A DNA stretch of 34,698 nucleotides from Actinomycetes bacterium (GTDB taxonomy: Bacteria > Actinomycetota > Actinomycetes > Actinomycetales > Demequinaceae). The notes beneath the pieces are model-generated. The model made no database searches. It saw only the letters and a list, made by a program, of their open reading frames with translations, and was not told the DNA's origin. This document shows positions 6,350 through 15,363 of the stretch, one piece after another. Position numbers and translations under genes: made by a program. Position 1 is the stretch's first letter; every line of letters begins with the position of its first letter. The stretch covers positions 1-34,698 of the forward strand of contig JAEYUX010000064.1 in assembly GCA_023432235.1 (NCBI GenBank), in the 5' to 3' direction.

Positions 6350-8334
6350 TGCTTGGCCACCTCCGGCTCTAGGGTACGAGATTCAGCTCCCTCATCGGCA
6401 TCCTCTGCAAGCCTGCGTAGCGCTCCGAGAACTGCTTGCTGCGACGTCGTCATCCACATCGGCGGCATTGAGCGAGTGAGAAAGCCTCGGTAGCCTGCCG
6501 TTGCGAGGCGTGGATCGAGGACGGCGACAACGCCGCGATCATCGGCCGCGCGAATGAGGCGGCCCGCCCCCTGAGCCAAGAGCAAGGCGGCATGCGTGCC
6601 GCTCACCGCCAGGAAGCCATTGCCCCCTGCCTGAGCGATCGCTTCCGCCCGAGCCTGGGAAATCGGCTCATCCGGCCGAGGAAACGGGATGCGATCGATG
6701 ACGACAAGGCTCGCCGTCGCCCCTGGTACATCGACCCCTTGCCATAAGGTCGTCGAACCAAACAAACATGCGCGTGGATCCTCGCTGAACTGTCGAATCA
6801 ACGTCGACACCTGGTCGTCACGCTGATACAAAATCGGCACGTCCAGCCGCTCACGCATTGCCTCCGTCGCTGCCAGCGCCGCGCGATGTGACGAAAACAG
6901 CCCCAAAGTCCGCCCACCGGCCGCTTCGATGAGTGCCGCGAGCTCATCGAGCGCCTCGTCAGAGATGCCGCCGGTGCCTGGCCGCGGCAAGTGGGACGCG
7001 ACATAGAGGATTCCCTGGCGGGAATAGTCGAACGGGCTGCCTGCATCAAGGGTCGTGGGGCTCTCCACACCAAGATGGCGTGCCACGGTGTCAAAGCCCC
7101 CGCCCAGTGCGAGTGTTGCGGACGTGAATACCGCAGGCTTCTCGGCGAGAAGACGCTCGCCAATGAGCGCTGCGACATTGAGCGGTGCGGCAAGGATGCG
7201 GGCGGGTGTCTGCGCCTCGTAGTCACCGTCGGGCGGCGCCAGCCACACGACGTATCCCCCCGACTCAGCCTGAAGCTCGTCACATACATCGATGACATCG
7301 CCGAGCGCCGCGGTCGCCATCTTGACGCCTCCGCCGCTGTCGCCCCCAGCGTCGGCCTTACCCAATTTGCTGACGGCGCTGTGGGCGTCCTTCGCTGCTG
7401 AACGGACGAGTTCGATTGCGGCAGCCAACTGCTCGCCGGGCCCGTGACGTAACCTGCCGATGCTTTCGTTGTCGAGGGCCGCATCGAGGGCGCGTGCAGC
7501 CGTATCAAGGTGTGGCGATGCGACACCGAGTCGGCGAGCACGTTGCGCGGCTCTCTCGATCTGGCGAACGGTCAGTTCACTCGTCGCCGACGAGGTGATG
7601 CGTGACACGAGTTCATGCGCCTCATCAATGATGAGCGCATCGTGCTCGCCCAGCATGTCGTGACTTGTGGCTTGGACACCCAACACCGCGTGGTTCGTCA
7701 CGACGATGTGCGCCTGTGCCGCCTCGTCGCGCGCACGTTGTGAGAAGCACTCCGTCAGTAACGGGCAGTTGCCCTCAAGGCACTCGCGCCCACTCACCGC
7801 CACCTGAGCCCATGCACGGCCGCTCACACCCGGGACGAGGTCGTCTCTGTCGCCGGTGTCGGTTTCCTCGGCCCATTCATGGAGGCGAGCCACCTCGCGA
7901 CCCAAGTCGGATGTGGGACCGATCGCTAGGGTGTCGACCTCATCGTCCGGATAACCACCGCGCATCTTGTTGATGCAAAGGTAGTTGCTACGTCCCTTGA
8001 AAAGCGCTGTGCGCGCACGAGTTCCGAGCGTCGGCGCGAGTGCATCGATGACCGCCGGCAGGTCCTTGCTGAAGACCTGACGTTGCAGTGCGAGCGTGGC
8101 GGTGCTGACCACGATGCGTTCGTCGTGCGTCACCGCGCGTGCGATCGCTGGCACCAGGTACCCGACCGACTTACCGGTGCCAGTGCCCGCCTGAACAAGC
8201 AAATGCTCACCGTCATCGAGGGCACGCGCGACACTCAGCGCCATGTCTTCCTGGCCGGCGCGATACTCGCCGTCCATCGCCTCGACCACATGCGCGAGCA
8301 ACTCGGTGACGGGCGGCGCGTCGGCCGGGCTCAC
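6346..8334 (-). CDS. dinG: DinG-family ATP-dependent DNA helicase
   Basis: XPD/DinG-type superfamily 2 helicase acting on single-strand-containing DNA structures, with a role in repair and conflict resolution. 662 aa. Walker A A-G-T-G-T-G-K-S at about 49-56 and the DEAH box in L-I-I-D-E-A-H-E-L. Cysteines in Y-L-C, R-E-C, G-N-C and T-E-C between them form the expected Fe-S cluster ligands. Later motifs include F-T-S-A-T-L and the C-terminal G-R-L-I-R. The GTG start at 8334 overlaps the hflX stop (GTGA), so it is translationally coupled. Despite the name (damage-inducible), I see no LexA box before it or before hflX. Confidence 0.92.
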   Translation of the reverse strand: MSPADAPPVTELLAHVVEAMDGEYRAGQEDMALSVARALDDGEHLLVQAGTGTGKSVGYLVPAIARAVTHDERIVVSTATLALQRQVFSKDLPAVIDALAPTLGTRARTALFKGRSNYLCINKMRGGYPDDEVDTLAIGPTSDLGREVARLHEWAEETDTGDRDDLVPGVSGRAWAQVAVSGRECLEGNCPLLTECFSQRARDEAAQAHIVVTNHAVLGVQATSHDMLGEHDALIIDEAHELVSRITSSATSELTVRQIERAAQRARRLGVASPHLDTAARALDAALDNESIGRLRHGPGEQLAAAIELVRSAAKDAHSAVSKLGKADAGGDSGGGVKMATAALGDVIDVCDELQAESGGYVVWLAPPDGDYEAQTPARILAAPLNVAALIGERLLAEKPAVFTSATLALGGGFDTVARHLGVESPTTLDAGSPFDYSRQGILYVASHLPRPGTGGISDEALDELAALIEAAGGRTLGLFSSHRAALAATEAMRERLDVPILYQRDDQVSTLIRQFSEDPRACLFGSTTLWQGVDVPGATASLVVIDRIPFPRPDEPISQARAEAIAQAGGNGFLAVSGTHAALLLAQGAGRLIRAADDRGVVAVLDPRLATAGYRGFLTRSMPPMWMTTSQQAVLGALRRLAEDADEGAESRTLEPEVAKQ

Positions 8335-9851
8335 GATGACGCGCCCGCCGCTTCCCGAATGCGGGCTGCCAACGACTCAGACACGTCCGCCACGAGGTGG
8401 TAGCCAGCAGCGTCGTGGTCCTCGCTCACCACTTCACCTTCGCGATGCGCCTCGGCGATGAGGTCGCCGCGCGAGTACGGCACGGTGAGGTCGACGCGCA
8501 CCGGTGGTCGCGGCAGAAGCCGGGCGATCGCCTCCATTAGCTCGTCAATGCCTTCGCCCGTGAGGGCTGAGACCTCGACGGTCTCTTCCCGCCGTCCTCG
8601 CAACCGCAGGAGTGTCTCAGGATCTGCCACATCGGCCTTATTAAGGACAAGCATCTCCGTCACGGTCTCCGCTCCCGGCACGTCTGCAAGCACTTCGCGC
8701 ACTGCGCGAATCTGGCCTTCAGGGTCGGGGTGGGAGGCATCGACCACGTGGAGGATGAGGTCCGCGAACGCGACTTCCTCGAGCGTTGACGCAAAGGCGG
8801 CGACAAGCTGGTGGGGCAAGTCACGCACGAATCCCACTGTGTCGGACAAGGTGAACTCGCGGCCGTCGGGGGTGCGGGAGCGCCGCACTGTCGGATCAAG
8901 CGTGGCGAAGAGCGCATTCTGGACCAGAACGCCCGCGCCTGTGAGTCGATTGAGCAACGACGATTTGCCCGCATTCGTATAGCCGACAATCGCGACATTG
9001 GGCATCGCGAGCCGGGTTTCGCGGCGCACCTGACGCGCGGGCTCCATCCCGCGGATCTGGCGACGTAACTGCGCCATACGCGTGCGGATTCGGCGCCGGT
9101 CAAGTTCAATCTTCGTTTCACCGGGACCGCGGGAGCCGATTCCCTCACCACCGGCAACACGGCCACCGGCCTGCCGCGACATTGACTCACCCCAGCCGCG
9201 AAGGCGCGGGAGCAAGTACTCGAGCTGGGCAAGTTCGACCTGCGCCTTGCCCTCTTTCGACTTTGCGTGTTGGGCGAAGATGTCGAGGATCAAGGCCGTG
9301 CGGTCAATGACCTTCACCTTGACGACGTCTTCAAGGGCACGCCGCTGGCTTGGTTGGAGTTCATCGTTCGCCACGACGGTGTCGGCACCGACTGCCGCGA
9401 CGATGTCGCGAAGCTCTTCCGCTTTGCCCTTGCCGATGTACGTGGCAGGGTCCGGGTGCGGCCGACGCTGGAGGAGGCCGTCGAGGACCTCCGCACCTGC
9501 GGTCTCCGCGAGCGCAGCAAGTTCTCGCAGAGAGACCTCGGCCATCTCGGCCGTCCCTCTCGACCACTGACCCACAAGGACGACTTTCTCGAGGCGCAGT
9601 TGCCGGTATTCGACCTCGGTGATGTCCTCGAGCTCGGTCGACAGTCCCGCCACACGTCGCAATGCGGCACGCTCTTCACGCTCGAACTGATCGCCGTCTG
9701 CATCCGATCCGGACACGTCGTCACGCGACAGTGCGGTTCCCTCTCGCGAGAGCACTCTTTCGATCACGCGCTCAGAGCGAGCGCCTGCGTCATCGTCTCG
9801 CCCGTGTGCGGAGCGATCCGGCTCCAGCTGATCAGCATCTCGTTCAGACAT
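8331..9851 (-). CDS. hflX: Ribosome-associated GTPase HflX
   Basis: GTPase that binds and splits stalled 70S ribosomes. 506 aa from ATG 9851, which has a GGAGG Shine-Dalgarno; the upstream extension to 9869 has none. It has an acidic, Asp/Arg-rich N-terminal extension of about 70 residues, then the HflX domain (P-H-P-D-P-A-T-Y-I-G-K-G-K), a basic coiled segment and the G domain: G1 GYTNAGKSS, G2 in ATLDPT, G3 DTVGF, G4 NKAD and G5 SALTGEG. It is first gene of a hflX-dinG-small protein operon with 4-base overlaps. The extended -10-like TGCGACAAT lies close upstream. Confidence 0.95.
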   Translation of the reverse strand: MSERDADQLEPDRSAHGRDDDAGARSERVIERVLSREGTALSRDDVSGSDADGDQFEREERAALRRVAGLSTELEDITEVEYRQLRLEKVVLVGQWSRGTAEMAEVSLRELAALAETAGAEVLDGLLQRRPHPDPATYIGKGKAEELRDIVAAVGADTVVANDELQPSQRRALEDVVKVKVIDRTALILDIFAQHAKSKEGKAQVELAQLEYLLPRLRGWGESMSRQAGGRVAGGEGIGSRGPGETKIELDRRRIRTRMAQLRRQIRGMEPARQVRRETRLAMPNVAIVGYTNAGKSSLLNRLTGAGVLVQNALFATLDPTVRRSRTPDGREFTLSDTVGFVRDLPHQLVAAFASTLEEVAFADLILHVVDASHPDPEGQIRAVREVLADVPGAETVTEMLVLNKADVADPETLLRLRGRREETVEVSALTGEGIDELMEAIARLLPRPPVRVDLTVPYSRGDLIAEAHREGEVVSEDHDAAGYHLVADVSESLAARIREAAGASS

Positions 9852-9895
9852 AGACCTCCATTGTCGCATCGAGCGCCTTACCTTCGGTGGGGCAC

Positions 9896-9901
9896 TACGC
9901 T
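9896..9901 (+). promoter_or_regulatory. Possible -10 element of the methyltransferase gene
   Basis: TACGCT eight bases before GTG 9910, similar to the leaderless arrangement elsewhere in this window. No clear -35. Confidence 0.35.
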
Positions 9902-9909
9902 GGGGCGCC

Positions 9910-10542
9910 GTGGACCATTATTTTGCGGCGGAACCAGCCTCAGCTGATGAGCGCCGTGAGATCAGCGTGGTGCTTGACGGCTACCCGCTGCAGGTCGAGA
10001 CCGCGCCCGGTGTGTTTTCTCCCGGTCACGTGGATCTGGGGACATCGGTGCTCCTCGACACGGTGGGTACACCTCCCGCTGGAAACGTCCTTGACCTTGG
10101 GTGTGGCTGGGGTCCAATCGCGCTGACCGCCGCCATCCGTATGCCGTCCGCACACGTGTATGCGGTAGACGTCAATGAACGAGCACTCGACCTTGTCACT
10201 CGCAACGCCGCTCGCATCGCTTCACAGACCGCCACGGCACCCATTGAGGCGCTATTGCCGGACGCTGTCGCTCCAGATCTCGTATTCGACGCACTCTGGT
10301 CGAACCCGCCGATCCGCATCGGCAAGGCGGAGCTTCACGCTCTGCTCACCCGCTGGGTGCCTCGAGTAAAGCCTGGTGGAGAGGTGTGGCTCGTCGTTCA
10401 AAAAAACTTGGGGGCCGACTCCCTCACGGCTTGGCTTGTCGAGCAAAGGGACGACGCTGGCAACCCGTGGGGCACGATCGAGAAGATTCGATCGTCCAAA
10501 GGGTTCAGGATCCTGCGTCTCACGCGAACCTCCGCGCAGTAG
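9910..10542 (+). CDS. Class I SAM-dependent methyltransferase, RsmC-like
   Basis: 210 aa. The SAM-binding motif V-L-D-L-G-C-G-W-G-P-I is at about 60-70, the acidic motif II is A-V-D-V-N-E, and the N-P-P-I-R motif (about 138-142) is typical of enzymes methylating exocyclic amines of guanine or adenine. The overall pattern matches the MTS domain of RsmC (16S rRNA G1207 N2-methyltransferase), without RsmC's degenerate N-terminal half. rRNA is therefore the likely substrate, but not proven. The GTG start has no Shine-Dalgarno. It is a lone gene, divergent from hflX and convergent with dapF (12-base gap). Confidence 0.85.
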   Translation: MDHYFAAEPASADERREISVVLDGYPLQVETAPGVFSPGHVDLGTSVLLDTVGTPPAGNVLDLGCGWGPIALTAAIRMPSAHVYAVDVNERALDLVTRNAARIASQTATAPIEALLPDAVAPDLVFDALWSNPPIRIGKAELHALLTRWVPRVKPGGEVWLVVQKNLGADSLTAWLVEQRDDAGNPWGTIEKIRSSKGFRILRLTRTSAQ

Positions 10543-10554
10543 CGCCGCTCGGCG

Positions 10555-11436
10555 TCAGTCGAGCGATACCGGGAGTGAAACCTCGCCGTCGGCGACAAGC
10601 ACAGCGGGGCCCTCGAGGATCGTCTGTTCGGGTCCGATGCGCACCGTCACCTCGCCGCCGGGCACCGCGACATCCCACACAGTGGGAGCGCCAGCTCCTG
10701 CCCACGATTGCACCGCAAGCGCGACCGCGCATGCACCCGTTCCACATGACCGCGTCTCCCCCGAGCCGCGCTCATGAACGCGCATGCGCACCTTTCCTCG
10801 CGGCACACCATCGACGACCTCTCCGCCAAGAGTGACGGCAAACTCGACGTTTGACCCGTTCGGCGGAAGCGGCTGGACCTGTGGGGCAACGGTGAGGTCG
10901 AGCCCGGCGAGTTCATCTTCGGTAGCGAGTGCAACGACGTGATGGGGGTTGCCAACGTCAACGCTGAGCGCGGGGCGCGCCGTTGAGAGGCCGCGTGCCG
11001 CTACCTGGGAGTCGAAGCCCACCGCACTGTCGCCGAGGCGATAGCGCCCCATTCCCACCGCGTACCGCCCTTGTCCTAGAGCCGTCACGCGACGTTCACC
11101 GCCGCGCGTGCCGATCGTGAGGCCGTCCTCGAGCTGCTCGTTCGCCTCGCGCTCAAGGAATGCGGCAAAGACCCTCACACCATTTCCGCACATCTCAGAA
11201 AGTGAGCCGTCTGAGTTCCAGTAGTCCATGAACCACATGTCAGTGGTGAAGCCGACGCCCGCTTCAAGGTGACCAGACCGCACTGCACGGATGACACCAT
11301 CGGCACCGATCCCCGCTCGCCTGTCACACAGATACCGCACGAGCTGAGGGCTCAGATTAAGTTCGCCATGCTCGTCAAAGAGCAGCACAAAGTCGTTCTC
11401 TGTGCCGTGACCCTTGGTGAAGCGGAGGCGATCCAT
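10555..11436 (-). CDS. dapF: Diaminopimelate epimerase
   Basis: Interconverts LL- and meso-diaminopimelate for peptidoglycan and lysine synthesis, without cofactor. 293 aa. The two catalytic cysteines are Cys83 (E-M-C-G-N-G) and Cys231 (S-C-G-T-G-A); the N-terminal F-x-K-x-H-G-T-x-N-D-F motif is present. ATG 11436 lies 5 bases past the miaA stop. It is the last gene of the recA-to-dapF chain but may also have its own promoter (11444-11449). Confidence 0.96.
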   Translation of the reverse strand: MDRLRFTKGHGTENDFVLLFDEHGELNLSPQLVRYLCDRRAGIGADGVIRAVRSGHLEAGVGFTTDMWFMDYWNSDGSLSEMCGNGVRVFAAFLEREANEQLEDGLTIGTRGGERRVTALGQGRYAVGMGRYRLGDSAVGFDSQVAARGLSTARPALSVDVGNPHHVVALATEDELAGLDLTVAPQVQPLPPNGSNVEFAVTLGGEVVDGVPRGKVRMRVHERGSGETRSCGTGACAVALAVQSWAGAGAPTVWDVAVPGGEVTVRIGPEQTILEGPAVLVADGEVSLPVSLD

Positions 11437-11441
11437 AAGTA

Positions 11442-12392
11442 TCAGCCTACGGTGGCCCGCTCGACCGCGGCCAACACGTCGTGTGCTGCACGCTCGACGT
11501 CGTCCGCGTCGCGAGGACCTGTCACCCAGATAACCCGCGGGTCAGGGCGGAACCACCGGTCTTGGCGGCGAGCCAAACGGCGGGTGTTGCGGGCAATCAG
11601 TTCGCGTGCCTCGGCTTCGGTGATCTCACCGTCAAAGAATGCGAGCACTTCGGCATAACCGACGGCGCGTTGGGCGGTCACGCCATTGCGCAGGCCCTCA
11701 CCTTCAAGCCTGCGCACTTCGTCGACGAGGCCGGCATCAAACATCGCATCCGTGCGCGCCGCGATGCGCGCATCAAGATCCGCAATCGGTACCTCAAGCG
11801 CCACCTGCACGGCAGGCTGGTGGTACTCGTGACGAGGCAAAGAACTTGTGTAGGTCCCTGCCACTTCAATGATCTCGAGCGCCCTCACGATGCGCTTCGC
11901 ATTACGCGGATGGATCTTGCGGGCCGCCTCGGGGTCGCGTTCGGCAAGCTCGGCATAGAGCAAACCCGGCCCCTCCCGCTCTGCGCGTTCCTCGAGACGT
12001 GCACGCACGGCGGGATCGGTGCCGGGAAAATCGAAACGATCAAGAAGTGCGCGGAGATACAGTCCCGAGCCGCCGACGATGATCGGTTGAGCACCGCGCT
12101 CTCGTATCTCATCGATATTGGCGCGAGCGCCTTCTTGGAATTGTGCGACTGAGGCGTCCTCGTGGACGTCAAGGGTGTCGAGTTGATGGTGCGTGATTCC
12201 TGCGCGCTCCGCGACCGGCACCTTCGCCGTGCCGATGTCCATCCCGCGATAGAACTGCATCGAGTCGGCATTGATGATCTCGGCCTGGTCACCGCCACCG
12301 AGGATGTGCGCAAGACGCAAGCTGACAGCCGACTTCCCGGTCGCTGTCGCACCCACCACCGCAATGATGGGGAGGTCGTGCGCGGTGTTCAC
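11442..12392 (-). CDS. miaA: tRNA dimethylallyltransferase
   Basis: Adds the isopentenyl group to A37 of tRNAs reading UNN codons, the substrate step before MiaB. 316 aa. P-loop V-G-A-T-A-T-G-K-S near the N-terminus, then I-N-A-D-S-M-Q-F-Y-R-G-M-D-I-G-T-A-K and H-H-Q-L-D, which are family signatures. The GTG start at 12392 overlaps the miaB stop (GTGA); the frame stays open upstream but only as an Arg-rich shadow of miaB. miaB and miaA are adjacent and coupled, so both steps of the A37 modification are made together. Confidence 0.95.
   Translation of the reverse strand: MNTAHDLPIIAVVGATATGKSAVSLRLAHILGGGDQAEIINADSMQFYRGMDIGTAKVPVAERAGITHHQLDTLDVHEDASVAQFQEGARANIDEIRERGAQPIIVGGSGLYLRALLDRFDFPGTDPAVRARLEERAEREGPGLLYAELAERDPEAARKIHPRNAKRIVRALEIIEVAGTYTSSLPRHEYHQPAVQVALEVPIADLDARIAARTDAMFDAGLVDEVRRLEGEGLRNGVTAQRAVGYAEVLAFFDGEITEAEARELIARNTRRLARRQDRWFRPDPRVIWVTGPRDADDVERAAHDVLAAVERATVG
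11444..11449 (-). promoter_or_regulatory. Possible dapF -10, inside the miaA end
   Basis: TAGGCT on the minus strand, seven bases before the dapF ATG and overlapping the last codons and stop of miaA. It fits a leaderless dapF transcript; no -35 recognised. Confidence 0.4.
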
Positions 12393-13894
12393 CGGCCCGC
12401 GACGCGGATGGATGGGAGGCCCAACGTGACGGGCCCCGCGGGTGCGCTGGCGCCCGTACCGCACGCGTCGCCGTGGCTGTGCTCGCCTCCTGCCGCCCGT
12501 TCCCATGCGTCGCCTGCGCGAGTCGCGCGCACCGAGTACACGCCACCTGCGATTCCGGAATCCGCGATGAGGTGATATGGAGCACCGTGAGTGACCTCGA
12601 CCGTCACCATGTCGCCCGGGCGCGGCGCGGCCATACCCGTGGGCACCGTGAAATGGACGAGCCGGTTGCCCGGCTCGCGTCCGCTCATCCGATCGGACCC
12701 GGCATCCTTGCGTCCGCCGCCATCGAGCACAAGCAATTCGACGGTGCGTCCGACGAGTGCCTGGGAATCTCGCAATGTCATCTCATCCTGAAGGGCGAGA
12801 AGCCGCTCAAAGCGCTCTTGCACCACGTCCTTAGGCAGCGGCTCAAGGTCGTAGGCAGGCGTCCCCGGACGCGGGCTGTATTGGAAAGTGAACGCACTCG
12901 TGAAGCGTGCCGCCTCGACGACGCTCAGCGTCTGCTGGAAGTCTTCTTCCGTCTCCCCGGGGAAGCCGACGATGATGTCGGTCGTGATGGCAGCGTCGGG
13001 CATCGCCGCGCGCACCCGGTCGAGGATCCCTAGGTACTTATCAGAACGGTACGAGCGTCGCATTGCGCGCAGTATCCGGTCGGAACCTGATTGCAACGGC
13101 ATGTGGAGGCTTGGCATCACATTGGGCGTCTGCGCCATCGCGTCAATGACGTCGTCGGTGAAAGCCGCCGGGTGAGGCGAGGTGAAGCGCACGCGTTCGA
13201 GCCCTTCGATGTCGCCGCATGCGCGCAAGAGCTTGGCGAAGGCGCCCCGGTCGCCAAACTCGACTCCGTACGAGTTGACGTTTTGACCAAGCAACGTCAC
13301 CTCAACGGCGCCCTGAGACACAAGCGCCTCGACTTCGGCGAGAATCTCGCCTGGGCGGCGGTCCCTCTCTTTGCCGCGCAGACTCGGCACAATGCAGAAG
13401 GTGCACGTGTTGTTGCAGCCCACGGAGATCGATACCCAACCGGAGGCGATCGAATCGCGGCGGCTCGGCAACGTCGACGGGAAGACCTTGAGCGACTCTT
13501 CGATCTCTACCTGCGCATGGGCGTTGTGACGGGCGCGGTCGAGAAGCGCAGGGAGCACATCAATGTTGTGAGTACCAAAGACCACATCAACCCAGGGCGC
13601 CTTGTCGACGATCTCGCCACGGTCCTTCTGAGCGAGGCAACCGCCCACGGCAATCTGCATTCCCGGTCGCGAACGCTTGACCGACGCAAGTTGACCAAGA
13701 TTGCCGTAGAGGCGCGTGGCCGCGTTCTCGCGCACCGCACACGTGTTGATGACAACAACATCGGCAATCTGTTCGCCTGGTGCAGCGGCCGTGTAGCCGG
13801 CGCCCTCAAGGAGACCCGCCATGTGCTCGGAGTCGTGAACATTCATCTGACAGCCGAGTGTCTTGACGAGGTAGGTGCGTGGGGTGTGAGTCAT
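12389..13894 (-). CDS. miaB: tRNA-2-methylthio-N6-dimethylallyladenosine synthase
   Basis: Radical-SAM methylthiotransferase converting i6A37 to ms2i6A37. 501 aa. The N-terminal UPF0004 domain has three Fe-S cysteines (L-G-C-Q-M, I-N-T-C-A-V, G-G-C-L-A), the radical-SAM cluster motif is C-N-N-T-C-T-F-C, and a TRAM domain lies near the C-terminus. About 50 extra Gly/Ala/His-rich residues follow TRAM and look variable. ATG 13894 overlaps the rny stop (ATGA). Confidence 0.95.
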   Translation of the reverse strand: MTHTPRTYLVKTLGCQMNVHDSEHMAGLLEGAGYTAAAPGEQIADVVVINTCAVRENAATRLYGNLGQLASVKRSRPGMQIAVGGCLAQKDRGEIVDKAPWVDVVFGTHNIDVLPALLDRARHNAHAQVEIEESLKVFPSTLPSRRDSIASGWVSISVGCNNTCTFCIVPSLRGKERDRRPGEILAEVEALVSQGAVEVTLLGQNVNSYGVEFGDRGAFAKLLRACGDIEGLERVRFTSPHPAAFTDDVIDAMAQTPNVMPSLHMPLQSGSDRILRAMRRSYRSDKYLGILDRVRAAMPDAAITTDIIVGFPGETEEDFQQTLSVVEAARFTSAFTFQYSPRPGTPAYDLEPLPKDVVQERFERLLALQDEMTLRDSQALVGRTVELLVLDGGGRKDAGSDRMSGREPGNRLVHFTVPTGMAAPRPGDMVTVEVTHGAPYHLIADSGIAGGVYSVRATRAGDAWERAAGGEHSHGDACGTGASAPAGPVTLGLPSIRVAGR

Positions 13895-15354
13895 GCCTGT
13901 CCTGCAACGGAATTCGCGCGTGTTTCGCGAATTACCGTCACTTTGATCTCGCCGGCAAAGCCGAAGTCCTTCTCAATGTGCTCGGCAAGTGTACGTGCCA
14001 AGACGGCAGTGCCGTCATCGTCGACCTTGTCGGGCTGAACGACAACGCGGAGCTCGCGACCCTGTGCCATCGCGTAGACGTGGTCGACGCCCTCGTGCTC
14101 AGCGACGAGGCGCTCGAGTGCTTCCATCCGGTCGACATACGTATCACTGTCATCGCGGCGCGCGCCCGGTCGAGACGCCGAAATCGCGTCGGCGATCTGA
14201 ACGATGACCGCTTCGAGCGACTCCTGAGGAACTTCATCATGGTGAGCGGCGATGGCGTTGACGATGAGGGCGCTTTCCCCAACCTCACGCGCGACCTGCG
14301 CGCCGAGCGCGGCATGGGTACCTTCGCGCGTGCCGGTCAGCGCCTTGCCAATGTCATGAAGAAATGCTCCGCGACGCGCAACCGTCGCGTCAGCACCGAT
14401 CTGCGTGGCGATGTTCCCCGCGATCTGCGCACATTCAACGAGGTGCGCCAGCACATTCTGGTTATACGAGGTTCGAAGCCGTAGCGCGCCGAGCAACTCG
14501 AGCAACGGAGCGGGAACTGCCTCGACTCCGGCTTGCTCGACGGCGTCAAGCGCGGCGGTGAGCGACCGCGCCGGGGCATCTGCGCGTGCCTTCTCATAAG
14601 CAGACTCGACGCGGTGCGGCTGGATGCGCCCATCGGCGATGAGCGCGTGAAGCGTTACTTCAGCGATCTCTCGCCGCTCCACGTCAAAGCTCGACAAATA
14701 CACAGCGTTATCGCCTTCGTCGACAATGACATTGACGCCAGTGAGCGCTTCGAAGGCTCGGATGTTACGTCCCTCACGGCCGATGATGCGGCCCTTCATT
14801 TCTTCGGAGGGAAGAGCAATGCGCGTGGTCGCGGACTGAGTTGTCGATGCGCCTGCCTGCCGCTGCATTGCCTCGACGATCGCCTCGCGCGCCATCGTCT
14901 CCGCCTCGCGTTGCACCTTCTTTGCGAGCCGGTGTGCGTCCTGTGCGATTGCCGCTTCCGCCTCGGCTCGCACGCGGGCGAGGAGAGACTCGCGGGCGTC
15001 ATCGAGAGACATCTCGGCGAGAGCGGCGAGCCGTTCGACATACTCGGCCTCGATCTCGTCCCTTCGAGTAAGGAGTTGCTTCTCATCCCGCGCGATCGCG
15101 GCCACGCGATCATCGAGACCCCGCGCATAACTCTGAGCATTGCGCTGGTCGTCAGCGAGTTGCCGTTCCTGAAGAGCGAGGCGTTCTTCGCGTCGTTGCA
15201 CATCACTTTGAAAAAGCCGGGCCTCATCCCGGATCGCTGCCGCCTCGGCCCGAGCAGACTCTCGCTCTTCGGCTGCTTCTTTACGGGCGCGATTGACAAC
15301 GAGCAGAGCGGCAAGCAACAAGAGCAGGGTTGCAACCGTCACGATGGTCTGCAC
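13891..15354 (-). CDS. rny: Ribonuclease Y
   Basis: Membrane-anchored endoribonuclease starting mRNA decay. 487 aa. One N-terminal membrane segment (about 4-20), a long Glu/Arg/Ala-rich coiled coil (about 22-170), a KH domain with G-R-I-I-G-R-E-G-R-N-I-R, and an HD domain with L-H-D-I-G-K-A plus the later A-A-H-H-D-E. All regular RNase Y parts are present. The GTG start at 15354 has GAGGAGG four bases upstream, lying in the end of recX. RNase Y is mostly known from Firmicutes and is present in only part of the Actinobacteria. Confidence 0.93.
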   Translation of the reverse strand: MQTIVTVATLLLLLAALLVVNRARKEAAEERESARAEAAAIRDEARLFQSDVQRREERLALQERQLADDQRNAQSYARGLDDRVAAIARDEKQLLTRRDEIEAEYVERLAALAEMSLDDARESLLARVRAEAEAAIAQDAHRLAKKVQREAETMAREAIVEAMQRQAGASTTQSATTRIALPSEEMKGRIIGREGRNIRAFEALTGVNVIVDEGDNAVYLSSFDVERREIAEVTLHALIADGRIQPHRVESAYEKARADAPARSLTAALDAVEQAGVEAVPAPLLELLGALRLRTSYNQNVLAHLVECAQIAGNIATQIGADATVARRGAFLHDIGKALTGTREGTHAALGAQVAREVGESALIVNAIAAHHDEVPQESLEAVIVQIADAISASRPGARRDDSDTYVDRMEALERLVAEHEGVDHVYAMAQGRELRVVVQPDKVDDDGTAVLARTLAEHIEKDFGFAGEIKVTVIRETRANSVAGQA

Positions 15355-15363
15355 GCCGCCTCC

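Noticed and set aside
9861..9884. TTGTCGCAT ... TACCTT as a damage promoter for the RsmC-like gene
   Set aside because: Spacing is nine rather than eight bases and the GTG part does not match; TACGCT nearer the start is at least as plausible.
10545..10556. CGCC/GGCG hairpin between the methyltransferase gene and dapF
   Set aside because: A 4-bp stem without a T-run, partly inside the dapF end.
12393..12506. N-terminal extension of miaA
   Set aside because: Arg-rich reading inside miaB; GTG 12392 overlaps the miaB stop and sits right before the P-loop.
13091..14038. 315-codon open frame opposite miaB
   Set aside because: Spans the miaB/rny junction antisense and has no domain.
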